A stretch of DNA of 44,336 bases, taken from Ruminimicrobiellum sp045223915 (lineage in GTDB: Bacteria; Elusimicrobiota; Endomicrobiia; Endomicrobiales; Endomicrobiaceae). The notes below the pieces were generated by a model that was not told the origin of the DNA, made no database searches, and saw only the letters and a program-made list of their open reading frames with translations. Made by a program: the position numbers and the translations under genes. The stretch lies in the NCBI GenBank assembly GCA_045223915.1, contig JBGUZU010000032.1, positions 1 to 44,336 on the forward strand, in the 5' to 3' direction. Positions 1 through 9,550 of the stretch are shown here, one piece after another. How positions within the stretch are numbered: the first letter of the stretch is position 1; each line of letters starts with the position of its first letter.

Positions 1-4
1 TATT

Positions 5-64
5 GAAACTCAGGAAATCGAGTACACCCTTACGGGATCCAAGTACACTTCATTCCTGAGTTTC
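5..64. repeat. Long-hairpin repeat, copy E1 (loop type i)
   Basis: Perfect 12-bp arms GAAACTCAGGAA (5-16) and TTCCTGAGTTTC (53-64) enclose a 36-base core that contains TCGAGTACA, CGGGATCCA and TACACTTCA. The core matches copy E7 at the other end of the window, but the arms are unrelated to E7 arms. Any outer arm is cut off by the window edge. Confidence 0.8.
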
Positions 65-111
65 TTCATTCTAACACAAAATCTTAAACTCTCTAACGAC
101 ACCATCGTGTC

Positions 112-132
112 ATCCCGCACTTGATGCGGGAT
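112..132. repeat. ACTTGAT palindrome, copy P1
   Basis: Seven-base arms ATCCCGC and GCGGGAT flank the loop ACTTGAT; the flanks read GTGTC on the left and CTC on the right. The loop is identical in four copies in this window while the arms differ in a base-paired way. Similar short palindromes are common in noncoding DNA of several bacterial groups. Confidence 0.75.
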
Positions 133-239
133 CTCGCCGTTGCCGTTGTTGACTTTCAAAGGATTAAAGATTTTAAATTATAACGAAGTATTTGGCGACT
201 CGTTGTTTGTCGTTTTGACGAAACAAGAGTTTCAAAGTT

Positions 240-335
240 TTTGCTTAGAATAAAGCATTTGCCGACTGCGGTGTACATAAATGGAAGCGACAGCGGATGG
301 TACATAAAGAAGACAAATGCGAAATTATAAGCAAA
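240..335. repeat. Long-hairpin repeat, copy E2 (loop type iii)
   Basis: Outer arms TTTGCTTA (240-247) and TAAGCAAA (328-335) and inner arms GCATTTG (255-261) and CAAATGC (314-320) are complementary. The core, read on the minus strand, has TTCTTTATGTACC and TGTACACCGC, as in copy E4. It lies just before the lysS promoter region. Confidence 0.75.
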
Positions 336-366
336 AAATAAAACTCGCTTAGCTACTTACATTTTT

Positions 367-396
367 TTGATTTTATATACAAAAAAATGATATCAT
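367..396 (+). promoter_or_regulatory. Candidate promoter of lysS
   Basis: TTGATT at 367-372 and TATCAT at 391-396 are separated by 18 bases. The lysS start is 37 bases downstream. The region is so AT-rich that chance matches are likely, so this is only a candidate. Confidence 0.35.
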
Positions 397-432
397 AACT
401 AGATAAATTTATATATTGGAAGGAATAAGAAA

Positions 433-1917
433 ATGGCAGAAAATCAAGAACAAAAAAATGAAACTTCGCAAGCTACTATAGATACAATAATAGCACAAAG
501 AAAAAATAAAGCAGATACAATGAGAGCTGCAAAAATAGATCCGTATCCCGCAAGAATAAAAATAGACAGCAAAATTGCTCAAGTTAGAGAAAAATACGAT
601 TCTTTACAAAAAGAAGAAATGTCTAAAGATCAGGTTACCGTTGCAGGAAGAATGATGTCAAGAAGAGATATGGGTAAAGCATCTTTTATAGATATTGCCG
701 ACGGTACGGGCAGAATACAGGTTTATGTCAGAAAAGATCAAATCGGTGAACAGGATTTTAAGATATTTAAAGAAATGTCGGATTTATCTGACTTTGTTTT
801 AATAACAGGTGTACCTTTCAGAACAAGAACAGGAGAACTCAGTTTAAAAGCAGACAAGTTTTCTATAGCAACAAAAGCTTTCAGACCGTTACCGGAAAAG
901 TGGCACGGTTTAAAAGATACCGAAACAAGATACAGACAAAGATATTTGGATTTAATTGCCAACCCCGACGTAAAAGAAGTATTTAAGAAAAGAAGTACTA
1001 TAATTTCTTCCATAAGAAAAAAACTTGAAGAGTTAGGCTTTATTGAAGTTGAAACACCTATATTACAAACTCTTGCAGGCGGAGCAAATGCAAAACCTTT
1101 TATTACTCACCATAATGCACTCGACATGGATTTGTATATGAGAATCGCTCCGGAACTTTTCTTAAAAAGATTGGTCGTCGGCGGAATAGAAAGAGTATTT
1201 GAAATCGGCAGAAATTTCAGAAACGAAGGTATCGACAGAAACCATAATCCCGAGTTTACAATGATGGAACTTTACCAGGCATATGCGGATTATAACGATA
1301 TGATGGATTTAACGGAAGTATTAATAAAAAATGCGGCAGCATCTATCGGTGTAACGGATATAAATCTTAATTTCAGAAGAGCAAAACTTTTTGATTTAAT
1401 AAAAGAATATACAAACCTTGATTTACTTCAATATGTCGGAACCGGCAAAATGTATGAGCAGGTAAAACATTTGAATCTTGATGTTGCACCCGATGCCGGT
1501 GACCAGAAAGTGTTGGATGCAGTGTTAGACGAAAAAGTTATACCTAATTTGCAACAACCCACTTTTGTTATGGATCACCCTGCAATATATTCACCGTTAA
1601 CAAAGGTTAAATTCGAACAACCTGAAATTGCGGAAAGATTCGAACTTTATATAAACGGTATGGAAATATGTAATGCTTACTCCGAAATGAATGATCCTCA
1701 CTTACAAAAAATAAGATTCCAACAACAAATGGAAGCTAAAGTTCAAGGTGACGAAGAAGCTCAACCTTATGATGCCGATTATATAAATGCTTTGGAACAA
1801 GGTCTTCCTCCTACGGGCGGACTCGGAATAGGTATCGACAGATTGGTTATGATTTTAACCAAATCGGAATCTATCAGAGAAGTAATATTTTTCCCGACAA
1901 TGAGACCTGAATGTTAG
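433..1917 (+). CDS. lysS: Lysyl-tRNA synthetase, class II
   Basis: This 494-residue protein charges tRNA-Lys with lysine in the cytoplasm. An N-terminal OB-fold anticodon-binding domain covers about residues 67-150. The class II catalytic core follows: motif 1 region GFIEVETPI (202-210), motif 2 FEIGRNFRNEG (256-266) with the RNHNPEFT stretch typical of LysRS, and motif 3 GIGIDR (465-470) near the C-terminus. Length is normal for bacterial LysRS. The ATG at 433 has an upstream AAGGA, and no longer start is likely. Its last seven bases overlap the start of the lolC/E-type gene, suggesting co-transcription with the lipoprotein-release genes. All arginine codons I checked are AGA or AGG, which sets the codon style of the host genome. 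Confidence 0.97.
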   Translation: MAENQEQKNETSQATIDTIIAQRKNKADTMRAAKIDPYPARIKIDSKIAQVREKYDSLQKEEMSKDQVTVAGRMMSRRDMGKASFIDIADGTGRIQVYVRKDQIGEQDFKIFKEMSDLSDFVLITGVPFRTRTGELSLKADKFSIATKAFRPLPEKWHGLKDTETRYRQRYLDLIANPDVKEVFKKRSTIISSIRKKLEELGFIEVETPILQTLAGGANAKPFITHHNALDMDLYMRIAPELFLKRLVVGGIERVFEIGRNFRNEGIDRNHNPEFTMMELYQAYADYNDMMDLTEVLIKNAAASIGVTDINLNFRRAKLFDLIKEYTNLDLLQYVGTGKMYEQVKHLNLDVAPDAGDQKVLDAVLDEKVIPNLQQPTFVMDHPAIYSPLTKVKFEQPEIAERFELYINGMEICNAYSEMNDPHLQKIRFQQQMEAKVQGDEEAQPYDADYINALEQGLPPTGGLGIGIDRLVMILTKSESIREVIFFPTMRPEC

Positions 1918-3134
1918 GATCAGCCGAACTTTTTATCGCTTACAGATACATAAAAGCAAGGAAAAAAGGATTTTTTGCCTTTTTAACTACACTTATAGCT
2001 ATAGGCGGAACAACACTCGGTGTATGTGCCTTGGTTATAACTTTATCAGTAATGACGGGATTTCAACAAGATATCAGAACAAAAATTTTGGGAATCCAAC
2101 CGCACATTTATTTAACGAGAACAGACGGCGTTTTGTTCGATAATTATAAAGAAGTAATGGATAAAATTTCCGGTTACGATTATATAAAAGCATCTTCTCC
2201 TTACATATTCGGACAATCCATAATAAAAAAACAAGGATATACACAAGGAACAGGTGCTTTGGTAAAAGGTATAGATTTTCAGTCCGAAAATAAGTTGATG
2301 GATTTAAAATCCAAACTTTCAAAAGACAGTATTTTGTTGGATAACGAAATAAGTGACGACGGTATACTTTTGGGTAACGAACTTGCAGATTCTATTCATG
2401 CCAATGTAGGTGATTATGTTATTGTAATGTTTCCCAGTCAAATGTCTTCCGTTCCGAAAATGAAAAAATTGAAAATCGAAGCAATTTTTCATTCGGGAAT
2501 GTATGAATACGATACAACTCTTGCTTATGTTGATTTAAGATCTGCGGATGAAATGTTTTCTTTTGACGGCGGTGTAAGCGGTATAGCAATAAAAACTTCA
2601 AGTTTCGATAAAGCAACAAAATTTGCAAAAGATTTGCAGGAAAAATTAGGGTATCCTTACAGAGCAAGATCTTGGATAGAAATGAATAAAAATCTTTTTT
2701 CGGCTTTGAAACTTGAAAAAATTATGATGTTTATAATTCTTGCTTTAATTATTATAGTTGCCGCATTTAACATAATTTCAAATATACTTTTGCTCAGTGT
2801 GGAAAAAGCAAAAGAAATCGGGATATTGTCTGCTATGGGATTTTCAAAGTTTGCAATATCCAAAATATTTTTTTACGAAGGAATTATTGTCGGATCAGTC
2901 GGAACTGTGTTAGGGTTAGCTTTAGGAATATTTATAAGTTACGGACTTAAAAATTTTGAAATATTTAAACTTCCAAAAGGTGTATATTATGTCGACAGGT
3001 TACCTGTTATGATAATACCTACGGATATTTGTTTGGTTGCGGTATGTGCTTTTGCAATAACTATAATCGCAGGGTTGTATCCGGCATATCAGGTATCTAA
3101 GTTGGAACCTTTGGAAGCAATAAGATACAACTAA
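1911..3134 (+). CDS. lolC: Lipoprotein-releasing ABC permease (LolC/LolE family)
   Basis: This 407-residue inner-membrane protein should be the permease of the Lol system, which extracts lipoproteins from the inner membrane and hands them to the LolA chaperone. The N-terminus ELFIAYRYIKARKK leads into a first membrane helix with SVMTGF, the family hallmark. A periplasmic domain (about 45-265) is followed by an FtsX-type domain with three more helices (about 272-395) and the typical YPA and EALR-like end. Only one permease gene is present, so the complex is probably a homodimer as in the single-permease (LolF-type) systems. It overlaps lysS by seven bases and precedes the ATPase gene lolD across a repeat-containing gap. 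Confidence 0.92.
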   Translation: MLGSAELFIAYRYIKARKKGFFAFLTTLIAIGGTTLGVCALVITLSVMTGFQQDIRTKILGIQPHIYLTRTDGVLFDNYKEVMDKISGYDYIKASSPYIFGQSIIKKQGYTQGTGALVKGIDFQSENKLMDLKSKLSKDSILLDNEISDDGILLGNELADSIHANVGDYVIVMFPSQMSSVPKMKKLKIEAIFHSGMYEYDTTLAYVDLRSADEMFSFDGGVSGIAIKTSSFDKATKFAKDLQEKLGYPYRARSWIEMNKNLFSALKLEKIMMFIILALIIIVAAFNIISNILLLSVEKAKEIGILSAMGFSKFAISKIFFYEGIIVGSVGTVLGLALGIFISYGLKNFEIFKLPKGVYYVDRLPVMIIPTDICLVAVCAFAITIIAGLYPAYQVSKLEPLEAIRYN

Positions 3135-3155
3135 AATTTTTGCTTTGCAAAAATT
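3135..3155 (+). terminator. Hairpin directly after lolC/E stop
   Basis: AATTTTTGC and GCAAAAATT form a perfect 9-bp stem with loop TTT beginning on the base after the stop codon. There is no U-tract, so intrinsic termination is uncertain; it may attenuate or stabilise the transcript. Confidence 0.45.
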
Positions 3156-3156
3156 G

Positions 3157-3245
3157 AGGGATAGAGGGCTGGAGGAATAGAGGTATAGAAAATATAGTAT
3201 GAAATTTAGTTGTCCGTACTTCCATACCTCCATACCTCCATACAT
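3157..3245. repeat. Octamer array O1 in two opposed blocks
   Basis: Four 8-base units of the form AGGNNTRG lie end to end at 3157-3188 (AGGGATAG, AGGGCTGG, AGGAATAG, AGGTATAG). After about 33 bases come three units CCATACCT, CCATACCT, CCATACAT at 3222-3245, which are the reverse-strand version. The array ends ten bases before the lolD start codon. Confidence 0.75.
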
Positions 3246-3254
3246 CTGGATAAA

Positions 3255-3914
3255 ATGAAACTTGAAACTAAAAATTTAACTAAAAATTATATTGTGCCTA
3301 AATCAGGAGAAGTAAAAGTCCTCAAGGGTATAGATTTATTAATAAACTCCGGTGAAAAGGTGGCTTTGACGGGACCGTCAGGTGCAGGTAAAAGTACACT
3401 TATTCACATTTTGGGACTTATGGATAAACCTACATCCGGCAATGTCTTAATCGATGGTAACGATATAACTTCTTTCAGTCCTGCAAAACTTGCAAAAATG
3501 AGAAAAGAAAATATCGGCTTTGTTTTCCAATTTCATTATTTGTTGGCGGATTTTACCGTTATGGAAAATATTTTGATGCCGGTATGGAACGAAAGGAAAA
3601 TAAAAAAAGAGTATGCTTTAAACATGTTGGAAACAATGGGCTTAACCGACAGAGCAAACCATATGCCTAACGAGTTGTCCGGAGGGGAACAACAACGAGT
3701 GGCCCTTGCAAGGGCATTGATTAATAATCCGAAAATACTTTTTGCCGATGAACCGACGGGCAATTTAGACAGAAAAACAGGTGAAAAAATAGAAACTTTG
3801 ATGTTTGAAATGTGTAATAAGTTAAAAACAACTTTGTTGGTTGTTACTCACAGCCAGGAACTTGCAAACTTGGCAGACAGACAAATAAAAATCGTAGATG
3901 GAAAAATTTGTTAA
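3255..3914 (+). CDS. lolD: Lipoprotein-releasing ABC transporter ATPase LolD
   Basis: This 219-residue ATPase powers the Lol complex. Walker A is GPSGAGKST (40-48), the Q-loop region reads FQFHYLLADF (91-100) as in LolD, the signature is LSGGEQQR (141-148), Walker B is ILFADEP (161-167), and the H-loop is VTHS (197-200). The reading frame stays open upstream to 3210, but that extension is translated octamer repeat, so I take ATG 3255, where homologues begin (MKLETKNLTKNY). The ribosome-binding site there is weak (GGA). A hairpin follows the stop codon. Together with the upstream permease it forms a complete minimal lipoprotein-release transporter. Confidence 0.95.
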   Translation: MKLETKNLTKNYIVPKSGEVKVLKGIDLLINSGEKVALTGPSGAGKSTLIHILGLMDKPTSGNVLIDGNDITSFSPAKLAKMRKENIGFVFQFHYLLADFTVMENILMPVWNERKIKKEYALNMLETMGLTDRANHMPNELSGGEQQRVALARALINNPKILFADEPTGNLDRKTGEKIETLMFEMCNKLKTTLLVVTHSQELANLADRQIKIVDGKIC

Positions 3915-3915
3915 A

Positions 3916-3932
3916 AAATTGCAAAGCAATTT
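3916..3932 (+). terminator. Hairpin after lolD
   Basis: AAATTGC and GCAATTT pair around an AAA loop one base after the lolD stop. No U-tract follows. It separates lolD from the AT-only leader of ilvE. Confidence 0.4.
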
Positions 3933-4009
3933 CAAAAGATATATTATTATATATATTATATTTATATAAATAATAAATAATATTACTAAAACAATAGGAG
4001 AGTGGTCAA

Positions 4010-4891
4010 ATGAAGATTTATTTAAACGGAAAATTTGTAAACAAAGAAGATGCTGTAGTATCGGTTTTTGATCATGGTGTTCTTTACGGAGACGGAGTAT
4101 TTGAAGGTATAAGAGCATATAACGGAAGAGTATTCAGATGCAAAGAACATATCGACAGACTTTATGACAGTGCAAAAGCTATAGCACTTGATATCGGTAT
4201 GACAAAAAAAGAAATGACAAATGCATTGTTGGATACATTGGCAATAAACAAATTAGACGATGCTTATATAAGACTTGTTGTTACAAGAGGAGCAGGTGAT
4301 TTGGGATTGGATCCTGCAAACTGCGGAAAACCTACAGTATTTATTATTGCGGATAAAATTTCTTTGTATCCTGATTCATTGTATAAAAACGGTCTTGAAG
4401 TTATTACGGTATGCACAAGAAGAAATTCACCTGATGCATTAAGCCCGAATATTAAATCATTGAACTATTTGAATAACATAATGGCAAAAATGGAAGCAAA
4501 AAGAGCAGGAGTTTTGGAAGCAATTATGTTAAACAGAGAAGGGTATGTTGTTGAATGCAGCGGTGATAATATTTTCATAGTTAAAAACGGAATAGTTTTC
4601 ACACCTCCGGCAACAGCAGGTGCATTGAAAGGTGTTACAAGAAACACATCAATGGAACTTTTGAAGAATAAATTGAAATTGGAAGTAAGAGAAGTTTTAA
4701 TTGCTCCTTATGATTTGTATACTGCAGATGAATGCTTCTTAACCGGAACAGCTGCTGAAGCTATACCTGTAGTAAAAGTTGACGGCAGAGTAATAGGTGA
4801 CGGAAAACCGGGTAAAGTATTCCCTAAACTTTTGAAAGAGTTTAAGGCATTAACAAGATCAACCGGTGAACCTATAAAGAGAAAAAAATAA
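4010..4891 (+). CDS. ilvE: Branched-chain amino acid aminotransferase
   Basis: This 293-residue fold-type IV PLP enzyme interconverts leucine, isoleucine and valine with their 2-oxo acids. The start MKIYLNGKFVNKEDA, the FDHGVLYGDGVFEGIR stretch (20-35) and the PLP lysine in SPNIKSLNYLNN (K149) are those of the IlvE family; TGTAAEAIPV near 247-256 is the cofactor-phosphate region. Length is typical. The ATG is preceded by AGGAGA with good spacing. D-amino-acid aminotransferase and aminodeoxychorismate lyase share the fold, but the IKSLNYL context favours IlvE. No other branched-chain biosynthetic gene is nearby; tamB begins 13 bases downstream. Confidence 0.92.
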   Translation: MKIYLNGKFVNKEDAVVSVFDHGVLYGDGVFEGIRAYNGRVFRCKEHIDRLYDSAKAIALDIGMTKKEMTNALLDTLAINKLDDAYIRLVVTRGAGDLGLDPANCGKPTVFIIADKISLYPDSLYKNGLEVITVCTRRNSPDALSPNIKSLNYLNNIMAKMEAKRAGVLEAIMLNREGYVVECSGDNIFIVKNGIVFTPPATAGALKGVTRNTSMELLKNKLKLEVREVLIAPYDLYTADECFLTGTAAEAIPVVKVDGRVIGDGKPGKVFPKLLKEFKALTRSTGEPIKRKK

Positions 4892-4904
4892 AATTAAAAT
4901 TTGA

Positions 4905-7900
4905 ATGTGGAAGATTATAAGATATGTTTTATATTTTACTGTTTTAATTTTAGTATTTTCTGTTACATATAATTTCAGAGAATATTATTATGTTCCATAC
5001 ATTCAAAAAGCAATTAATAAAGTTGATTCAAGAATAAAATTTAGAAATTTCTCTATAAAGTTGCCGTTTAGTTTAATACTTCACGATATAGAGTTTGATA
5101 ACAAGATTTTTGTAAGTACAGCAGAAATGAGATTTGAGCCGGACATATTCTTTCAGAATATAAAGTCTCCGCTCAAATCTCTTTCTTCTTTAAAGATAGA
5201 CAAAATAAGTTACATAGACGAGAAACAAGAAATAGGCCTTCCTTCCGAGCAGGAACAACCAAAAACCGCATTTGAAAAAATAAAAATCAATATTTTAACG
5301 AAAACAATTTCTTTATTTAATGTAACTTGCGAAGTAAACAGAGCAAATATCCTTATAAAAAATAAACTTATTAAAATGAAAAATGTGAATTTTACATTGA
5401 ATAAAGAAATGGATATCGGCGGTGAAATTCTTTATTCCAAATATAAAGTGCATACGAGAGGAAATTTAAAGTTAGACGGGAATTTTATTACAAGCAATTT
5501 TTATACCGAAATAGACGGCCTTATAAAATCCAAATTTGATTTGCTCGGTAATTATAATTTATATGATGATACTTTTGATTATAATGTTGAAACAAAAGAG
5601 TTGTTTGTTAACAGGCTTGAACTGGGAACATTAACTACAAACATAAAAAAAACCACGGATACTTTTACGGTCGCATCAACCGGAGATAACATTAATGCCT
5701 TTTTAAAATCAAATAATTTGAAATTTGAAGTTTGGAATTCTACCGGTACAATGACTTTAAGAGACACCAGTGATGTACTTAACACAAAAATAGATTATTC
5801 CGCAGATTCTAATAATAAGAAATTAGATTTGAAAATCAATGCAACCGATGTTACAATATTCGGTAATAATTTCGGCAATTTAAACATTAAAGCCAATAAC
5901 AGCGATGATGAGTTAAAAACTCACTGTTACCATACTTCAGGTAACAGTTTTGAATCGACAATAAAAGATGACGGAAGTTATTATACCGATGTTTACAATA
6001 ATAAAAAGAAAGTTGGTTATTTATCCGGAAATTATAAGAAGGGTGAAGTCAGCGTTGATATTAAAAATATTCTTATAAAACAACTTCCGTTTATGGAAAA
6101 ATTTAAAAATGTAAAAGGCAGTTTGTCTCTTTACGGTAATATAGACAGTAAAAAAGGAACAATATATTTAACGGGTAAACAAATTGCTTCAAAAAATTTA
6201 AAGAATTTTGATATATCCGGGAAATTATATAAACAAGATTATAAATGGTTTGCGGAAATAAGCACAAAAGATAAAAAAATCGATGTGAATGCTTTTTATG
6301 AAACAAAGCAAAATAACGGAGCAACAATATACTATAACGGTGTGGATTCAAATAATGTTCTGCAAATTTTAGGATTAAAAAATCCGCAATTATCAGGAAA
6401 AGTTACGGGAACAATAAATTATTCCGGAAAAGACAAAACAACATCCGTTAATATGAATTTAAAAAAAGGTGAACTGTTCGGCAATGAGTTCAATACATGG
6501 AATATTGCGGGACATTATTCCAATAAGCAAATAAATATTTCAACATTTTCTTTCAGCGGACCTCAAACGAAAATAGATACAAAATCGTTTATAGATTTTG
6601 CGGATAAAAAAGCCGATTCTTATTTCAACACATCAATTAAAAATTTTAAATTAAAAGGTGTAAATATTAATTACGATTTAACTATTAACGGTAAACTTGT
6701 TGAAGATAATAAAATAATAGGGAAAATATCTGCCGATAAGTTTGAAGTAGGTAAAGTAAATCTTGCACATAAGGCCTTTATGGAACTGTCCAAAGAAAAA
6801 TTAAGTTTGAAACATTTTAATAACGGTAACGGATTATCGGGAAATTTTGAGTATATCTTTTCTACGGGTGCACTTTCTTCCGTAATTAAACACACGGAAT
6901 CAAAATTATCTCAGTATTATTCAAATGTAAAAGGCAGATTAACATCTGAAATAAGAACTTCCGGAGACATAAGTAATCCAACGATTCTTGTAAATGCAAA
7001 GATAAATAACGGACTTTATAATGATTTGGCTTTTGATTTCAATACAAATGTTTCATACAGAAATAAAAAAATGAATTTGAATAAATTTACCATAAATGCG
7101 GGGGATAAAGAAAAAGCTAAAATAACAGGTTCGGGTATTTTGGATGCAACAAAAAGCAACTTGCAAATAGAATTCAAGGATGTATCGGAAAAAATAATAA
7201 ACAAATATTTTGGATTCAGAACACCGTTAAAAGGAACTTTTTACGGAAACGGAACAGTTACCGGAAGAATAAAAAATTTAAAATATGAATTGAATTTGTA
7301 TGCCGACACAATGTTTGTTAAGTCATTAAAATTTAATTCTTTTGTTTCAAAACTTACAGCACAAAATAAAATTATATCCATAGAAGATGCTAAAGTTAAA
7401 CTTTCCGACAGTGAAATGAAAATTTTATCGGCAAACTTTGATGCCAATACAAAAACGTACAATTCCGAATTAAAATTCGTTAATACTCATTTGGGACCGT
7501 TCGACGTTTTCGGTAATGTGAAAATAGACGGTAAAATGACAAAGAAAAACCAAAGATATATGTATAAAGGTAAAATAAATTTTATAAATTTATGGCTTAA
7601 TGATGAAAGAGTGGATTCTTTGGCTTTAAGCTATACCGTTTTGGACAGAAATTTTGAATTTAAAACGGAAGACGGTAAGAAAATTAATTTGTCGGGCGGG
7701 ATTTTATTTAACAATTATCCTAAGGTTTCTTTTAAAGATATTTTGTTTAACTACGGTATTCAATACTACAATTTGAACGGTTTTGTTTTGTCTGATAATA
7801 TTGATATAAATATGACGGGCAAAAAACTGGATTTGGCAACATTAACTGATTTATTTGCCTTACCGATAAATATGACCGGAGCAGTAGATTTTAATTTAAA

Positions 7901-9548
7901 AACAAAAGGAAAAATTGCCGACCCGGATATAAATTTAACAATAAATTCTTCAAACGGGTCTGTTTATAATGTTCCTTTTGATTTGTTTGATATAGCGGTT
8001 GATGTAAAAGATAATAATCTTAATATTGATAAGTTTAATGTTAAAAAGTCCGGGAAATATAATGTTACCGTTGACGGTTTTTTCCCGTTTTGGCTCGATT
8101 CCAAATTAAGAAAATCAATGATGAATAAAGAGGTAAAAGTTCATTATAAAGTGAATGATGACAGTTTATATATACTTAAAAATTTGGCAAACAATACAAT
8201 TACCGCAAAAAAAGGAAGTTTGAAAATAGACGGTAACCTCATAGGAATAAGAAAGAATATTTCCAATGTCGGTAAAATGACTATGACAGGAACAAATATA
8301 AAAACGGAATCTTATGTAAGTAAAATCAAAGATTTGGATGTTAATATTGTTTGGGATAAAAATTTATTTAAAATAGAAAAAGCAAAAGCTAAAGTCGGTT
8401 CGGGAATATTGGAAGCTGCGGGAACATTGAAAATGCAGGGTATAAATCCTTCCGTTTATGACTTAAGGTTGTTTACATCAAAGCAGGGAATTCCGGTTGT
8501 TGTTAAACAGTTGCCGATACCTACATCGGGCGTTTTGAAAATGGAAGCAAGCGGTTTTGCAAATTATACGAAAGGTGTTCCGATATTTGATTTTAAATTA
8601 AAAGGTACACCGAAAGATTTAAAACTTACGGGTTGGGCTGAACTTGAAAGTACAAGCCTTTGCTTTCCTCCGCCGGTAAAAAGTGATACGGAAATTCCTG
8701 ATTTTATTGCCGAACTTTTTAAAAATTTATACATAGATATAGACTTGAAAAACGGTGTGGATACAAATTTTGAAAACTCCGTATTAAATGTAGCATTGAA
8801 AGGCTCCATAAATTTAAAAGGACCTATAGATGATATATCCGCTAACGGTGTTGCAACATCCGACAGAGGTTTGTTTTCTATTATAGGAAATGATTTTGAT
8901 GTTGTAAGTGCAAAAATAGAAATAATAAATAACGAATTGTTTATAACGGCGGAAGGTGAAGCGGATGTATACACTGCGGGTGACAGTGCTGCGGAAGTTA
9001 TTAAAGTTTATATAGACAGATCGAATATAGATAACATAAAAACAAGGTTTGCTTCCAAAAACGATCCTACGATGGATTCTAAAAAAGCACTTGCAAGACT
9101 TACCAAAACAGATCCGTCACAGGTTACCGCACTTGATACCAGTACGGACTTTTTAGCAAAACAACAGGCAATAAGATTGTTTAGTTCAAGTGTTGCTACA
9201 CCTCTTGCAAATACCGTTCTTAAAAAAACTGGAATAATAGATAATATTCGTCTCGGCTTTATAAATCAGGATACTTTACAAATTGATCCCGATGAACAAG
9301 CTACTATGGCGGAACTTCTTTACGGAATGAAATATTCCGTTGAAAAGAATGTTAACAGATTATTACAAATAGGTTATTCTGTAACTTTCGATAAAGTTCA
9401 AAGAGAAATAGATTTGAAACAAGCACTTGAAATGTCGTTTAAGTTAAACAGAAATTTGTTCTTGAAGGGTAGTTACGGGTTACATTCCGATAATCCCAAC
9501 TATGAACCCGAAAAGAAATTTATGATAGAACAAAGGTTAAGGTTTTAG
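4905..9548 (+). CDS. tamB: TamB-like intermembrane/AsmA-superfamily protein
   Basis: This very large protein (1547 residues) has one N-terminal membrane anchor (about residues 5-22). A long run of beta-rich, repetitive sequence follows, with recurring FNLKTKGKIADP- and LKGSINLKGPI-type stretches, and it ends in an aromatic-terminated beta region (IEQRLRF). This is the layout of TamB (DUF490), an envelope-spanning beta-groove protein implicated in phospholipid transfer to, and protein assembly in, the outer membrane. The C-terminal 300 residues, including the conserved DRGLFSIIGNDFDV-type segment, best support the call. No TamA/BamA partner is encoded in the window. hemW starts two bases after its stop. 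Confidence 0.85.
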   Translation: MWKIIRYVLYFTVLILVFSVTYNFREYYYVPYIQKAINKVDSRIKFRNFSIKLPFSLILHDIEFDNKIFVSTAEMRFEPDIFFQNIKSPLKSLSSLKIDKISYIDEKQEIGLPSEQEQPKTAFEKIKINILTKTISLFNVTCEVNRANILIKNKLIKMKNVNFTLNKEMDIGGEILYSKYKVHTRGNLKLDGNFITSNFYTEIDGLIKSKFDLLGNYNLYDDTFDYNVETKELFVNRLELGTLTTNIKKTTDTFTVASTGDNINAFLKSNNLKFEVWNSTGTMTLRDTSDVLNTKIDYSADSNNKKLDLKINATDVTIFGNNFGNLNIKANNSDDELKTHCYHTSGNSFESTIKDDGSYYTDVYNNKKKVGYLSGNYKKGEVSVDIKNILIKQLPFMEKFKNVKGSLSLYGNIDSKKGTIYLTGKQIASKNLKNFDISGKLYKQDYKWFAEISTKDKKIDVNAFYETKQNNGATIYYNGVDSNNVLQILGLKNPQLSGKVTGTINYSGKDKTTSVNMNLKKGELFGNEFNTWNIAGHYSNKQINISTFSFSGPQTKIDTKSFIDFADKKADSYFNTSIKNFKLKGVNINYDLTINGKLVEDNKIIGKISADKFEVGKVNLAHKAFMELSKEKLSLKHFNNGNGLSGNFEYIFSTGALSSVIKHTESKLSQYYSNVKGRLTSEIRTSGDISNPTILVNAKINNGLYNDLAFDFNTNVSYRNKKMNLNKFTINAGDKEKAKITGSGILDATKSNLQIEFKDVSEKIINKYFGFRTPLKGTFYGNGTVTGRIKNLKYELNLYADTMFVKSLKFNSFVSKLTAQNKIISIEDAKVKLSDSEMKILSANFDANTKTYNSELKFVNTHLGPFDVFGNVKIDGKMTKKNQRYMYKGKINFINLWLNDERVDSLALSYTVLDRNFEFKTEDGKKINLSGGILFNNYPKVSFKDILFNYGIQYYNLNGFVLSDNIDINMTGKKLDLATLTDLFALPINMTGAVDFNLKTKGKIADPDINLTINSSNGSVYNVPFDLFDIAVDVKDNNLNIDKFNVKKSGKYNVTVDGFFPFWLDSKLRKSMMNKEVKVHYKVNDDSLYILKNLANNTITAKKGSLKIDGNLIGIRKNISNVGKMTMTGTNIKTESYVSKIKDLDVNIVWDKNLFKIEKAKAKVGSGILEAAGTLKMQGINPSVYDLRLFTSKQGIPVVVKQLPIPTSGVLKMEASGFANYTKGVPIFDFKLKGTPKDLKLTGWAELESTSLCFPPPVKSDTEIPDFIAELFKNLYIDIDLKNGVDTNFENSVLNVALKGSINLKGPIDDISANGVATSDRGLFSIIGNDFDVVSAKIEIINNELFITAEGEADVYTAGDSAAEVIKVYIDRSNIDNIKTRFASKNDPTMDSKKALARLTKTDPSQVTALDTSTDFLAKQQAIRLFSSSVATPLANTVLKKTGIIDNIRLGFINQDTLQIDPDEQATMAELLYGMKYSVEKNVNRLLQIGYSVTFDKVQREIDLKQALEMSFKLNRNLFLKGSYGLHSDNPNYEPEKKFMIEQRLRF

Positions 9549-9550
9549 TT

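Larger units (their letters stand above)
1..432. other. Repeat-filled gap upstream of lysS
   Basis: No gene is visible in this 432-base stretch. It is made of repeats that recur elsewhere in the window: a long hairpin at 5-64, a palindrome around ACTTGAT at 112-132, a partial hairpin arm near 165-200 and a second long hairpin at 240-335. The last 70 bases carry a candidate promoter and the ribosome-binding site of lysS. Confidence 0.6.

Noticed and set aside
336..432. T-box or lysine riboswitch before lysS
   Set aside because: Fewer than 100 unstructured AT-rich bases separate hairpin E2 from the start; no T-box sequence or conserved riboswitch stems are visible.
3157..3245. CRISPR-like array
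   Set aside because: Units are only 8 bases with no spacers, and no cas gene is in the window.
3210..3254. Upstream extension of lolD
   Set aside because: The 15 extra residues are translated octamer repeat and do not occur in LolD proteins; ATG 3255 matches the family start.
8564..8974. 136-codon minus-strand open frame within tamB
   Set aside because: Shadow of the TamB coding strand; no start signal and no recognisable domain.
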